Below are positions 18,434 through 26,215 of a stretch of 56,894 nt of DNA, in pieces. The notes under the pieces are model-generated. The model saw nothing but the letters and a program-made list of their open reading frames with translations, ran no database searches and was not told where the DNA came from. A program made the translations under genes and the position numbers. The DNA is from an uncultured Bacilli bacterium (lineage in GTDB: Bacteria > Bacillota_I > Bacilli_A > RF39 > UBA660): positions 1 through 56,894 of the forward strand of contig CAKOOU010000003.1 in NCBI GenBank assembly GCA_934098455.1. Direction: 5' to 3'. Numbering within the stretch: the stretch's first letter is position 1; every line of letters begins with the position of its first letter.

Positions 18434-18931
18434 ATGTATTTTTATATTAATGTATTTTTATTTTATAGTATATTTGGTAATTTATTTGAAAGATTTATAA
18501 CTAGTATAAGACATATAGATTATACTAGCGGTTTTATGGGTACTATATTTACACCTGTATATGGTGTTGCAATACTTGTTATTATTTTTATACATAATAA
18601 GATTAAAATAAATAATAAGTTTTTTAAAATATTATTAGAAATTATTATATATGGTGTTGTTTTAAGTTTATTAGAACTTGTTGGTGGAATAATGATAGAG
18701 AATACTTTTAATAAAGTATTTTGGAATTATGAAAGATTTAAATTTAATATTGGAAAATATATAAGTTTAGAGACTGCAGTATTATGGGGTATTATGAGTG
18801 TTGTTATATTATATTTAGTACATCCTTTATTTAAAAAATTAGAAAAACATATTCCTAAATTTTTAACTTTGTTAGTAAGTGTATTTTTTATAATTAATTT
18901 AATTTATGTATTTATAGTTAAATTAACCTAG
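18434..18931 (+). CDS. Putative ABC-transporter type IV membrane protein (CmpB-like)
   Basis: A 165-residue protein with four to five membrane helices. It matches the PF06541 pattern: FGNLFERF near the start, GFMGTIFTPVYG, LLELVGGIMIE, then W-x-Y-x-x-x-x-F-x-x-x-G-x-x-S and a WGIMS helix. No ATPase partner is adjacent. It lies just upstream of the spore-coat operon, but that operon has its own promoter-like sequence. The role is unknown. Confidence 0.75.
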   Translation: MYFYINVFLFYSIFGNLFERFITSIRHIDYTSGFMGTIFTPVYGVAILVIIFIHNKIKINNKFFKILLEIIIYGVVLSLLELVGGIMIENTFNKVFWNYERFKFNIGKYISLETAVLWGIMSVVILYLVHPLFKKLEKHIPKFLTLLVSVFFIINLIYVFIVKLT

Positions 18932-18957
18932 TATAATTTTTATAAATAACATAGTAT
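18929..18957 (+). promoter_or_regulatory. Sigma-E-like promoter of the cotJ operon
   Basis: TAGTATA (-35), 14-base spacer, CATAGTAT (-10). Compared with the Bacillus sigma-E consensus (KMATATT-N14-CATACAMT as I recall it), 5/7 and 6/8 positions match. cotJ is a sigma-E operon in B. subtilis. Confidence 0.45.
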
Positions 18958-18974
18958 AAGTTGGAGGTTATGTT

Positions 18975-19532
18975 ATGTTATTTGAACTAGATAGTGAGAA
19001 TAGTGATATTCTTAATAATTTAGATTATTTTAATTTGAATAAGAATGAAATAGAGAATAAATATAAGTATATTAATAAAAAGTACGATAACGATAAATAT
19101 GATTTTAAGAAATATGATTTAAATTATAATAATTATGATGTAGATTTTAATAATTACGTTTATGATAAGAATAAGAGAGTTGTTAATGTAGATTTAGAGA
19201 AAGGATATTATTTAGGTAATATATTTATTGATAGCTATGATGGATATAAGAATTATAAAGCTAAGAAAATAAATGCTTATAGTGAGCAACAAAAAATGCT
19301 TCTTAGAATATATGAATTAGATTTTATATTAAATGATTTAAATTTATATTTGGATATCAATCCAAATGATAAAAGATTATTTGAAATGTTTAAGAAATGT
19401 GCTATGGAGTTAGATGTTTTAAAGAAAAAGTATTATGAAAAGTATCAAGTATTAGAATTATGTAAAGATACTAAAGATAAATATACTTGGATAAGTAATC
19501 CATGGCCTTGGGATGGAGGTTATTATGTTTAA
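18975..19532 (+). CDS. cotJB: CotJB spore coat protein with an N-terminal CotJA-like extension
   Basis: A 185-residue protein. Residues ~105-185 are a clear CotJB domain: EQQKMLLRIYELDFILNDLNLYLD, NPNDKRLFEMF and the terminal WISNPWPWDGG. The first ~100 residues are Asn/Tyr/Asp/Lys-rich, and then VDLEKGYYLGNIFIDSY resembles the core of CotJA (normally a separate ~80-residue protein), so this may be a CotJA-CotJB fusion. CotJ proteins help build the spore coat in the mother cell. It overlaps cotJC by 8 bases. Confidence 0.85.
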   Translation: MLFELDSENSDILNNLDYFNLNKNEIENKYKYINKKYDNDKYDFKKYDLNYNNYDVDFNNYVYDKNKRVVNVDLEKGYYLGNIFIDSYDGYKNYKAKKINAYSEQQKMLLRIYELDFILNDLNLYLDINPNDKRLFEMFKKCAMELDVLKKKYYEKYQVLELCKDTKDKYTWISNPWPWDGGYYV

Positions 19533-20085
19533 GTACGATAAGAAACTTCCATATCCTGTAGATATTAAGAAGAAAGATTTAAAAATGGCTAAGTATATAT
19601 TGACACAATTTGGCGGCTCTAATGGTGAACTTGCAGCGGCATTAAGATATTTTAGTCAAAAATTTAGTATGCCAACCGAAGAAGGTAAAGCACTTTTAAA
19701 TGATATTGCTACTGAAGAAATGGGTCATAATGAAATGATATGCACTATGGTAAATCAATTAATGAGTGGTGCAAGTATAAAAGAATTAGAAGAGGCTGGA
19801 TTAGGTAGTACGTATACTGAACATGGATATGGAATTTATCCTAGTGATTCAAATGGTGTTCCTTTTACTGCTAGCTATATAGCAAGTGTTGGAGACCCTA
19901 TAGCTAATTTAGTGGAAGATATGGCTGCTGAACAAAAAGCAAGAGTGACATATGAACATTTAATTGATTTAGCAAGTGATGAAGATGTTATACAACCATT
20001 ATTATTCTTAAGACAAAGAGAAGTAGTTCATTTTAATAGGTTTAAAGAATTATATGAAAAATATTTAAATCAAGGTTTTAAATAA
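19525..20085 (+). CDS. cotJC: CotJC spore coat protein / manganese catalase family
   Basis: A 186-residue ferritin-like protein, N-terminus MFKYDKKLPYPV. It carries the di-metal helices ELAAALRYFSQ, ATEEMGHNEMI, AAEQKARVTYE and LRQREVVHFNRF, whose Glu and His residues build the dinuclear Mn site of the manganese catalase family. CotJC is an abundant coat protein of spore-formers. The start is ATG 19525, with GGAGG of the upstream overlap serving as Shine-Dalgarno; the longer frame from 19513 would use the Shine-Dalgarno itself as coding sequence. Confidence 0.95.
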   Translation: MFKYDKKLPYPVDIKKKDLKMAKYILTQFGGSNGELAAALRYFSQKFSMPTEEGKALLNDIATEEMGHNEMICTMVNQLMSGASIKELEEAGLGSTYTEHGYGIYPSDSNGVPFTASYIASVGDPIANLVEDMAAEQKARVTYEHLIDLASDEDVIQPLLFLRQREVVHFNRFKELYEKYLNQGFK

Positions 20086-20099
20086 ATCTTGATTTTTTT
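20069..20099 (+). terminator. Terminator of the cotJ operon
   Basis: atcaag (20069-20074) and cttgat (20088-20093) followed by a T run, overlapping the cotJC stop. Confidence 0.7.
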
Positions 20100-20185
20100 A
20101 TGTAAACAATATGTTTTTTGTAATTATGTTAATTTACTTATAAAATGTGGTGTGTTAAAATATAATTAGTGAAAGGGACTTAGTT

Positions 20186-20677
20186 ATGAAGAAAGAAAGA
20201 GTAGTACCTAAAAAGAATTATTTTTATTTATTATTAATGATTATTGGTGTAGTTGTTTTAACTTTTATTATATTTGGTTTAAATGATAAATATCAAAACA
20301 AAAAATTAGAAAGTAGTTATTTAAGTGGGTATGTAAATCAAATTAAAATTGAAGAAATTGATAATATTTTAGCTGAACCTAATAGTGATATGTTTGTTTT
20401 AATAACTAAAACTGGTGATGATAATGTATATAATTTTGAAAATGATTTAAAGAAAATAATTAAGAAAAAAGATTTAAGAGATAATTTTATGTTTATTGAT
20501 TATAGTGGTAATGATAATTATGATGTAATTAATAAAAAATTTAAAAGTAATATTAAGAGTGTACCAGCAATTATATATATAAAAAATGGAGAATTTGTTA
20601 AAAATATTGATAGTAGTGAACATATGTTAAATGTTGGTGATTTTGAAAAATTATTGGATGAATATGAGGTAAAATAA
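20186..20677 (+). CDS. Membrane-anchored thioredoxin-fold protein without a CXXC motif
   Basis: A 163-residue protein with a single N-terminal membrane helix (about 12-32). The soluble domain fits a thioredoxin fold: MFVLITKTGDD, a helix, FMFIDYSG, a helix, then SVPAIIYIKNGEFVKNI, with the cis-proline VPA-x-I and the K-N-G-x turn. There is no Cys pair, so it is not a disulfide oxidoreductase of the usual kind. The last base is shared with the trmL start (ATAATG), so the two are coupled. Confidence 0.7.
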   Translation: MKKERVVPKKNYFYLLLMIIGVVVLTFIIFGLNDKYQNKKLESSYLSGYVNQIKIEEIDNILAEPNSDMFVLITKTGDDNVYNFENDLKKIIKKKDLRDNFMFIDYSGNDNYDVINKKFKSNIKSVPAIIYIKNGEFVKNIDSSEHMLNVGDFEKLLDEYEVK

Positions 20678-21189
20678 TGATTAATGTAGTTTTATTTGAA
20701 CCTGAAATACCTGGTAATACAGGTAATATTATGAGAACTTGTGTTGCTACTAATACTAAGTTGCATTTAATAAAACCACTTGGATTTAGTTTGGATGAAA
20801 AATATATTAAAAGAAGTGGTGTTAATTATATTGATAATTGTGATTATACAGTTTATGAAAATATAGATGATTTTTTTGAAAAGAATAAAGGGACATATTA
20901 TTTTTTGACTAGATATGGAAAGAAGCCACATACTAGTTTTGATTATAGTAATAAAGATGAAAATATATATTTTATTTTTGGTAAGGAATCTACTGGTATT
21001 CCACCTAAAATATTAAAGCCTTATAAGGATAAATGTATGAGAATGCCAATGACTGATAAAGTTAGAGCACTTAATTTATCTAATACTGTTGCTATTATGG
21101 TATATGAAGCATTAAGACAACAAAATTATAGAGATTTATTATTTACTGAACCTCATAAAAGTGAAGATTTTATAATAGAAAATGGATAA
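20677..21189 (+). CDS. trmL: TrmL-type tRNA (cytidine/uridine-34-2'-O)-methyltransferase
   Basis: A 170-residue SPOUT methyltransferase that methylates the wobble ribose of leucine tRNAs. It has the N-terminal LFEPEIPGNTGNIMRTCVATN, FGKESTGIPP and the C-terminal knot MPMTDKVRALNLSNTVAIMVYEALRQ. The length is typical. It starts at the end of the thioredoxin-like gene and is followed 33 bases later by uppS. Confidence 0.93.
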   Translation: MINVVLFEPEIPGNTGNIMRTCVATNTKLHLIKPLGFSLDEKYIKRSGVNYIDNCDYTVYENIDDFFEKNKGTYYFLTRYGKKPHTSFDYSNKDENIYFIFGKESTGIPPKILKPYKDKCMRMPMTDKVRALNLSNTVAIMVYEALRQQNYRDLLFTEPHKSEDFIIENG

Positions 21190-21222
21190 TTTATTTTATC
21201 TTTTTTTTGAAAGTGGTGAATT

Positions 21223-21930
21223 ATGGAAAATATTGTTATACCTAAACATGTTGGTATTATAATGGATGGCAATGGTAGATGGGCTAAAATGAGAGGAAAG
21301 AAACGTAGTTTTGGTCATTTAGAGGGAAGTAAAACATTAGAAAATATAGCCCTTTATGCAATAGAGTGTGGAGTTCAAATATTAAGTGTTTATGCTTTTT
21401 CAACAGATAATTTTAAACGTAGTAAAGAAGAAGTTGATTATTTGATGGATTTGTTTATAACTATGTTTAATAAAAAAATGAAAAAAATTAAAGATAATGA
21501 TATTAAAGTTATATTTTCTGGTAGAAGAGAACCTTTAAGAGAAGATGTACTTGCTTCAATGGATAAAATAGTTGAGGAAACAAAAAATAATAAAAGGGGT
21601 ATACTTAATATTTGTTTAAACTATGGTGGGCAGGAAGAAATTGTTGATGCTACTAAAAAAATTGTAGAGTTAGTTAATAATGGTGAATTAAATATAGGTG
21701 ATATTGATAAGAATAGTTTTTATAAATATTTATATAATGATTTACCACCATTAGATTTATTAATTAGAACTAGTGGTGAATTTAGATTAAGTAATTTTAT
21801 GTCTTATCAAAGTACTTATTCTGAATTCTATTTTACTAATACTTTATTTCCTGATTTTAATAATCAAGAGTTTGATAGAGCTGTTGAGAGTTATAACAAA
21901 AGGGATAGAAGATTTGGTAATGCAAAATAA
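21223..21930 (+). CDS. uppS: Undecaprenyl (isoprenyl) diphosphate synthase
   Basis: A 235-residue cis-prenyltransferase that makes the C55 lipid carrier of wall synthesis. It has HVGIIMDGNGRWAK with the catalytic Asp, GHLEGSKTLENI, VYAFSTDNFKRS, LLIRTSGEFRLSNFM and the terminal ELYF-like region SEFYFTNTLFPDF. Start ATG 21223 follows aagtggtg. The usual neighbour cdsA is absent here. Confidence 0.95.
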   Translation: MENIVIPKHVGIIMDGNGRWAKMRGKKRSFGHLEGSKTLENIALYAIECGVQILSVYAFSTDNFKRSKEEVDYLMDLFITMFNKKMKKIKDNDIKVIFSGRREPLREDVLASMDKIVEETKNNKRGILNICLNYGGQEEIVDATKKIVELVNNGELNIGDIDKNSFYKYLYNDLPPLDLLIRTSGEFRLSNFMSYQSTYSEFYFTNTLFPDFNNQEFDRAVESYNKRDRRFGNAK

Positions 21931-21953
21931 AAAATCCGATTTTGGATTTTTTT
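21931..21953 (+). terminator. Terminator after uppS
   Basis: aaaatcc (21931-21937) and ggatttt (21944-21950) with a T run; it can also serve the convergent ferredoxin gene. Confidence 0.75.
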
Positions 21954-21969
21954 GTTTATTTATATTTTA

Positions 21970-22278
21970 TTAATCTTGGCAACCACAACTACATGATTCA
22001 TCGCAATTGCAGTTTTCATCACAATCACAGTTTTCTTCACAATCACAATTATCGCCACATTCACAATGTTCACAAGAACAATCACGTGAGTTACATGAAT
22101 CTTCTATTAAAATTGCACTAACCGGGCAACCTTCACTTGCTTCAATTGCTTCATCAGTAATCTTATCACTAATCATACTTGCTCTTCCTTCATCATTACA
22201 TTCAAAATTTTCTGGTGCAATACTAAAACAATATCCACAACCTATACATCTTTCTTTATCAAAAATTATTTTACTCAT
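21970..22278 (-). CDS. 4Fe-4S ferredoxin with a cysteine-rich metallothionein-like tail
   Basis: A 102-residue protein. Residues 1-60 are a single-cluster ferredoxin: C11-x2-C14-x2-C17 and C51-P, in the Thermotoga-type monocluster layout. Residues 62-100 hold 14 cysteines in 39 positions, spaced C-x-C and C-x3-C, in repeats of the form (D/E)NC(D/N)C(D/E). Such a tail is not part of standard ferredoxins and looks like a small metal-binding peptide fused to an electron carrier, or a site for extra clusters or metals. The Shine-Dalgarno ggaggaaa precedes the ATG. Confidence 0.88.
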   Translation of the reverse strand: MSKIIFDKERCIGCGYCFSIAPENFECNDEGRASMISDKITDEAIEASEGCPVSAILIEDSCNSRDCSCEHCECGDNCDCEENCDCDENCNCDESCSCGCQD

Positions 22279-22388
22279 ATTATTTCCTCCAATAAAAATA
22301 TTATATACTAATAAAATATAATTATCAATTAAAAAAATGTAGAATAATGTTTGAAACTATGATATCATTAACATGATAGGTGATTTAT

Positions 22389-23180
22389 ATGAACTCAAGA
22401 ATGGATAAATATGCTGAAACTCCTAATTTAAAAAGTAGAGCAGAAAAAAATAAAGATTTATATGAACAAATAAAAACAAGTGATATAGATAAATTTGATA
22501 TTGCTAGCAATGCTACTGTTATTGGAGAAGATATAAATAGGATAGATGTAGATAAAGTAAAAGATATACTTGATAAAAGATATAGAGATGAATATGATAA
22601 ACGTAGTTTAAAATTTAGAGAACAAGATGAAGAGATTATAGAAGATAAAAAATATGATACTAAAGAATATGATATAAATGCTATATTAGAGAAAGCTAAG
22701 AAAACACAAAATGTAGATTATGAAAAAGAAAGATTAAAAAAAGTACATGATACACAATATGATATATTAAAAAAATTAAATATAGATGAAACTAATGAAG
22801 AAGAAGTAATGGAAGATAGTGAAGAAAATATAGTTAATTTAATAAATACTATTACTAATTTAGAATTACAAAATAGTAAGAAAAATAGTACTGGTAATAC
22901 AACTGCATTAGATTTATTAAGTGATTTAAGTGATAATGATACTAATACGGTTTATAAAACTATGGAGTTAGATAAAGAAGAAATTAGTACAAAAACAGAA
23001 GATAACTTAGATGAAGAAGATTTAAGTATAGAAGATAAATATGATGATTTTAAGGAATTAGAGAAAGATTTAAAATCTAATAATATTGCAATTAAAGTTG
23101 TTGGTATAGTATTTGTTATTATATTAATTATACTTGCTATTATATTTATTAATAAATATTTTAATTTAGGACTATTTTAA
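22389..23180 (+). CDS. Unknown tail-anchored acidic protein
   Basis: A 263-residue protein, highly charged and largely helical through residue ~235, with one membrane helix at the very C-terminus (about 240-258), so most of it is cytoplasmic. Segments such as DINAILEKAKKTQNVDYEKER look coiled-coil. ATG 22389 is preferred over the upstream GTG 22380 because ggtga lies between them. I do not recognise a family. It stands directly upstream of yunB, though yunB appears to have its own promoter. Confidence 0.7.
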   Translation: MNSRMDKYAETPNLKSRAEKNKDLYEQIKTSDIDKFDIASNATVIGEDINRIDVDKVKDILDKRYRDEYDKRSLKFREQDEEIIEDKKYDTKEYDINAILEKAKKTQNVDYEKERLKKVHDTQYDILKKLNIDETNEEEVMEDSEENIVNLINTITNLELQNSKKNSTGNTTALDLLSDLSDNDTNTVYKTMELDKEEISTKTEDNLDEEDLSIEDKYDDFKELEKDLKSNNIAIKVVGIVFVIILIILAIIFINKYFNLGLF

Positions 23181-23206
23181 TATAGTTCTTATTTTTTTCA
23201 TAAAAT
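23178..23206 (+). promoter_or_regulatory. Sigma-E-like promoter of yunB
   Basis: TAATATA (-35), 14 bases, CATAAAAT (-10); 6/7 and 7/8 matches to the Bacillus sigma-E consensus as I recall it. The expected start point falls at about 23212-23214, that is on the start codon of yunB. Confidence 0.55.
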
Positions 23207-23211
23207 ATATT

Positions 23212-23931
23212 ATGAAACGTTTTTATAAAATAAAAAAAATTAAGTTTAGAAATATATTTATGTTTGTAATAATTATAGTTATATTTATAGATATTGTTGT
23301 GTTTAATACATTGGGTAAGAAGTTAGGAGAGAGTGTGTCTTTTTTAACTAAATTAAAATTGGATGAAATTACTAAGTATTATATGAATGATACTATAAAG
23401 AAATATTTGAATGTTGATAGTAATGATTATATTAAAGTTAATTTGGTTAATAATAATATTGTAAGTGTTGATATAGATAATGTTATGTGTAATAAATTAT
23501 TAAATAACATTATTATTGATTTGGAAAGTAATGTAAAGAATTTAGAAATGGGTAAGATTAGCAATTACCATAATTTAGAAATAATAAAGGGTGATAATGG
23601 TATTGTTATATTTATGCCAGTTGGTGTTAGTTTAGGGAATAGTTTATTTTCTGGATTAGGTCCTAAGATACCAGTAAAGGTAAGTTTTTTAGAAAATATT
23701 GATGCTTATGTTGATGTTGTGGTTGAAAATTATGGTATTAATAATTCTTTAATTAAATTATATATAAATATTGATGTTGAAGAAGTTTTAGAGATGCCTA
23801 CTAAGAATAGATTTAGTAATGTTAAATATAAGTTTTTAATTAGTAGCAAATTAATTAATGGAGAAGTTCCTAGTGTATTAGGTGGGACAATAAATAAAAG
23901 TAGTAGTGTAGTAAATAGTGATGTAAAGTAA
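23212..23931 (+). CDS. yunB: YunB, sporulation protein
   Basis: A 239-residue protein with one N-terminal membrane helix (about 14-33). The YunB hallmarks are present: GVSLGNSLFSGLGPKIPVKVSFL, VDVVVENYGINNSLIKLYINIDVEE and the terminal SKLINGEVPSVLGG. In B. subtilis it is made in the mother cell under sigma-E and is needed for normal sporulation. No Shine-Dalgarno is seen before ATG 23212, and the promoter-like element lies so close that the mRNA may be leaderless. Confidence 0.92.
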   Translation: MKRFYKIKKIKFRNIFMFVIIIVIFIDIVVFNTLGKKLGESVSFLTKLKLDEITKYYMNDTIKKYLNVDSNDYIKVNLVNNNIVSVDIDNVMCNKLLNNIIIDLESNVKNLEMGKISNYHNLEIIKGDNGIVIFMPVGVSLGNSLFSGLGPKIPVKVSFLENIDAYVDVVVENYGINNSLIKLYINIDVEEVLEMPTKNRFSNVKYKFLISSKLINGEVPSVLGGTINKSSSVVNSDVK

Positions 23932-23995
23932 GTATTTTAATATAGAATATGAATAGTAAAAGTGATATACTTTTTATAGTAGGTGGTGATTACTT

Positions 23996-24787
23996 ATGAA
24001 TAATATTTTTATTAATGATAGTATTGATGCTGGTATAAGTAATTACTTACTTATAAAACAGGGTAAAGATTATGATAAAGCACATATATTTGAAACATAT
24101 ATTATTAGATGTTTATGTAAAATATATGGTGATATTAATATATTAAATCCTTATAGAATTAATAATGTTAATAGTTTTAAAGCTAATTTGATTATGTATG
24201 GATTAAGTGAAAAAGAAATGAATGAATTTATTAATTTAATGGGAGATTATTCTAAGTGGTTAAATAGTGAAAAGAATGTTGGTAAAACTGATATAACTAG
24301 TAAAATAGAAATAATTTTAATTAATATGATTATATATAGAAATAAGATTATAAAGTTTACTGGTAATGAAATAGAGTTTTTTGATAAATATTTCGATCCT
24401 AAGAATAATAATTTTGCTACATTACATAATTTAATTACTAAAGATATTAATATAGTTCCTATGTATTGGAATAGAAAGAAAGTATTATTAAATAATAATA
24501 TTAAATTTAAAAGAATTAGAAATGATTTATTAAGTAGTAGTGTATATGATAAATATGGTATAGATAAAGATGATATGTCACGTATGAGTGAAGAGAAAGT
24601 TAGAAATATTAATAATCGTATTTTAGAAAGTGAAAAAGATACAGAGAAGAGAAATAAAAAGTTTATACCAAAAAATGTTATAATTACTAGCGGTAATGGA
24701 TTTGTTGATACATTGATGTTACTTAGTATTATGACTACTGAAATTATGATTGGTATTATGATAGCATTACATGTTATGAGAGGTTAG
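23996..24787 (+). CDS. Unknown protein inside the sporulation gene group
   Basis: A 263-residue, mostly helical protein rich in Asn, Ile and Lys, with a hydrophobic segment at the C-terminus (about 238-260) that may anchor it in a membrane. The Shine-Dalgarno ggtggtga precedes the ATG. It is followed one base later by the yutD-like gene, so they form an operon. No family is recognised. Its position between yunB and yutD/yutH suggests, but does not show, a role in sporulation or the envelope. Confidence 0.7.
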   Translation: MNNIFINDSIDAGISNYLLIKQGKDYDKAHIFETYIIRCLCKIYGDINILNPYRINNVNSFKANLIMYGLSEKEMNEFINLMGDYSKWLNSEKNVGKTDITSKIEIILINMIIYRNKIIKFTGNEIEFFDKYFDPKNNNFATLHNLITKDINIVPMYWNRKKVLLNNNIKFKRIRNDLLSSSVYDKYGIDKDDMSRMSEEKVRNINNRILESEKDTEKRNKKFIPKNVIITSGNGFVDTLMLLSIMTTEIMIGIMIALHVMRG

Positions 24788-24788
24788 T

Positions 24789-25058
24789 ATGGTTATAATT
24801 GATGATAAGAAATATGATTTAATTGAAAATTATAGAGATGCTTTTAATGAAGAGGAGTTTAAAGAATATTTTACTGATTATTTTTATAAGTATGATTATA
24901 TTGTTGGAGATTATGCTTATAGTAAATTGAGGTTAAAAGGATTTTATGAAAATAATAAAAAAGAGGCTAAAGAATTAAATAAAATTAAGAATAAAGATAA
25001 GTATATTGAAGAGAATTGCGCTTATCAATGTAAATATTTTGTTTTGAAAAAGATTTAG
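24789..25058 (+). CDS. yutD: YutD-family protein (DUF1027)
   Basis: An 89-residue protein with the DUF1027 signature: YDLIENYRDAFNEEEFKEYFTDYFYKYDYIVGDYAYSKLRLKGFY, and the terminal CAYQCKYFVLKK with two Cys. YutD is conserved in Bacilli and of unknown function. It directly follows the unknown gene at 23996. A short terminator-like stem with a long T run follows its stop (about 25050-25067). Confidence 0.88.
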   Translation: MVIIDDKKYDLIENYRDAFNEEEFKEYFTDYFYKYDYIVGDYAYSKLRLKGFYENNKKEAKELNKIKNKDKYIEENCAYQCKYFVLKKI

Positions 25059-25113
25059 TCTTTTTTTTTGTAATGTTTTATGCTACAATTATTTTAGAAT
25101 AAGAGGGATATTG

Positions 25114-26169
25114 ATGAATGTTAATATAGTTTTATCTAATGGTATGAATGAAAATGTAGATTTAATATGTTATTTTACTGGTAATAATGGTAAAAATTAT
25201 TTATTTTATACGAAGAATGAAACAGTACAAGATGGTTTAATTAAAATGTATGTTGCTAGTGAAACTGGAAATGTTAGTGATGATGAATGGACTCTTTTAA
25301 AGAAAGATATGCAACAAATTATTATGGGGACTAGTACGGTTAAATTTTTAAATTATTCTAATCCTATTAGGATTGGTGAGACTAGGGCAATTGCATTAAA
25401 TAATACTAATATTAATGCGATAAAAAGTGCATATAATAAAAATACTGAGTTAAGTATTGGAACAAATAAAGATTTATTGAGTCAAAGTTTTAATGAAATT
25501 CCTAAGAGTGATGTAGCTAAGGTAGAAAATGAACCTATACAAATAAGTTCTATTCCTAATGTACAAAATAATTTTAATATGGAAGGTAGTCCAGTTAATT
25601 TAAGTACAAATCCAGAACCTGTTGCTCCTGTTATTGACCCAATCCCTAAGGTTGAATCTATTACTCCAGTTTCTACACCTGATATTCCTGTTGTAAATGG
25701 AAATGGACCTGCGTTAAATATTAATAGTGTCAAACAACCAGGTATAGAAAGTGGTTTTAAAGTTTCAAATGAACCAAATATATTTGACCAACCTAGCACT
25801 CCATTTAATATAACTGAAGAAGATATAAATAAGCCATTAGATGCGCCAGAACAAAATAATAATGTATTTATGGGAAATAATGATAATGGAAATATATTTA
25901 ATAATCCTGTTATTGAGCCTATAAATAAAAATACTGAAAATAATGTTTCATCAACACAAAATATAAATACTAAAAGTAATAATAAAGTTGATGTTAACAA
26001 ACATATAGAATTAAATGAAAGAAAGATAAAGTTATTTACTGAACTTGCAAACATTTATAAAGAAGAAAATGATATGTTAAAAAGCGAAAGTGAAGTAAAT
26101 GATAATACTGCATCAAATTTGTTTAATAATAATGGAACATTAGATGATTTAAAAATATTACAAGGATAA
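25114..26169 (+). CDS. Unknown protein with a conserved N-terminal domain and a long Pro/Asn-rich linker
   Basis: A 351-residue protein. Residues 1-100 look folded (NGKNYLFYTKNETV, a DDEWTLLKKDMQQIIMG stretch) and resemble small beta-rich domains. Residues ~110-300 are low-complexity, rich in Asn, Pro, Ser and Val. A charged helix (ELNERKIKLFTELANIYKEENDML) follows near the end. ATG 25114 follows agaggg; the TTG before it is less likely. It has no signal peptide or membrane helix, so it is cytoplasmic. Not recognised. Confidence 0.7.
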   Translation: MNVNIVLSNGMNENVDLICYFTGNNGKNYLFYTKNETVQDGLIKMYVASETGNVSDDEWTLLKKDMQQIIMGTSTVKFLNYSNPIRIGETRAIALNNTNINAIKSAYNKNTELSIGTNKDLLSQSFNEIPKSDVAKVENEPIQISSIPNVQNNFNMEGSPVNLSTNPEPVAPVIDPIPKVESITPVSTPDIPVVNGNGPALNINSVKQPGIESGFKVSNEPNIFDQPSTPFNITEEDINKPLDAPEQNNNVFMGNNDNGNIFNNPVIEPINKNTENNVSSTQNINTKSNNKVDVNKHIELNERKIKLFTELANIYKEENDMLKSESEVNDNTASNLFNNNGTLDDLKILQG

Positions 26170-26193
26170 CTAAGTATAATGCTTAGTTTTTTT
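26168..26193 (+). terminator. Terminator
   Basis: aactaag (26168-26174) and cttagtt (26182-26188) followed by a T run that reaches 26193, directly in front of the yutH-like promoter. Confidence 0.8.
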
Positions 26194-26201
26194 CATATAA
26201 T
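26174..26201 (+). promoter_or_regulatory. Sigma-E-like promoter of the yutH-like gene
   Basis: GTATAAT (-35), 13 bases, CATATAAT (-10). The block tttttttcatataattt-att-(a/g)gtgataatatg is shared almost exactly with the spoIVFA promoter at 52796-52826. Confidence 0.5.
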
Positions 26202-26215
26202 TTATTAGTGATAAT

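Noticed and set aside
22007..22321. 104-codon plus-strand frame over the ferredoxin gene
   Set aside because: Antisense of the Cys-rich tail; the ferredoxin motifs prove the other strand.
25482..26054. 190-codon minus-strand frame
   Set aside because: Antisense of the Pro/Asn-rich linker; no start signals.
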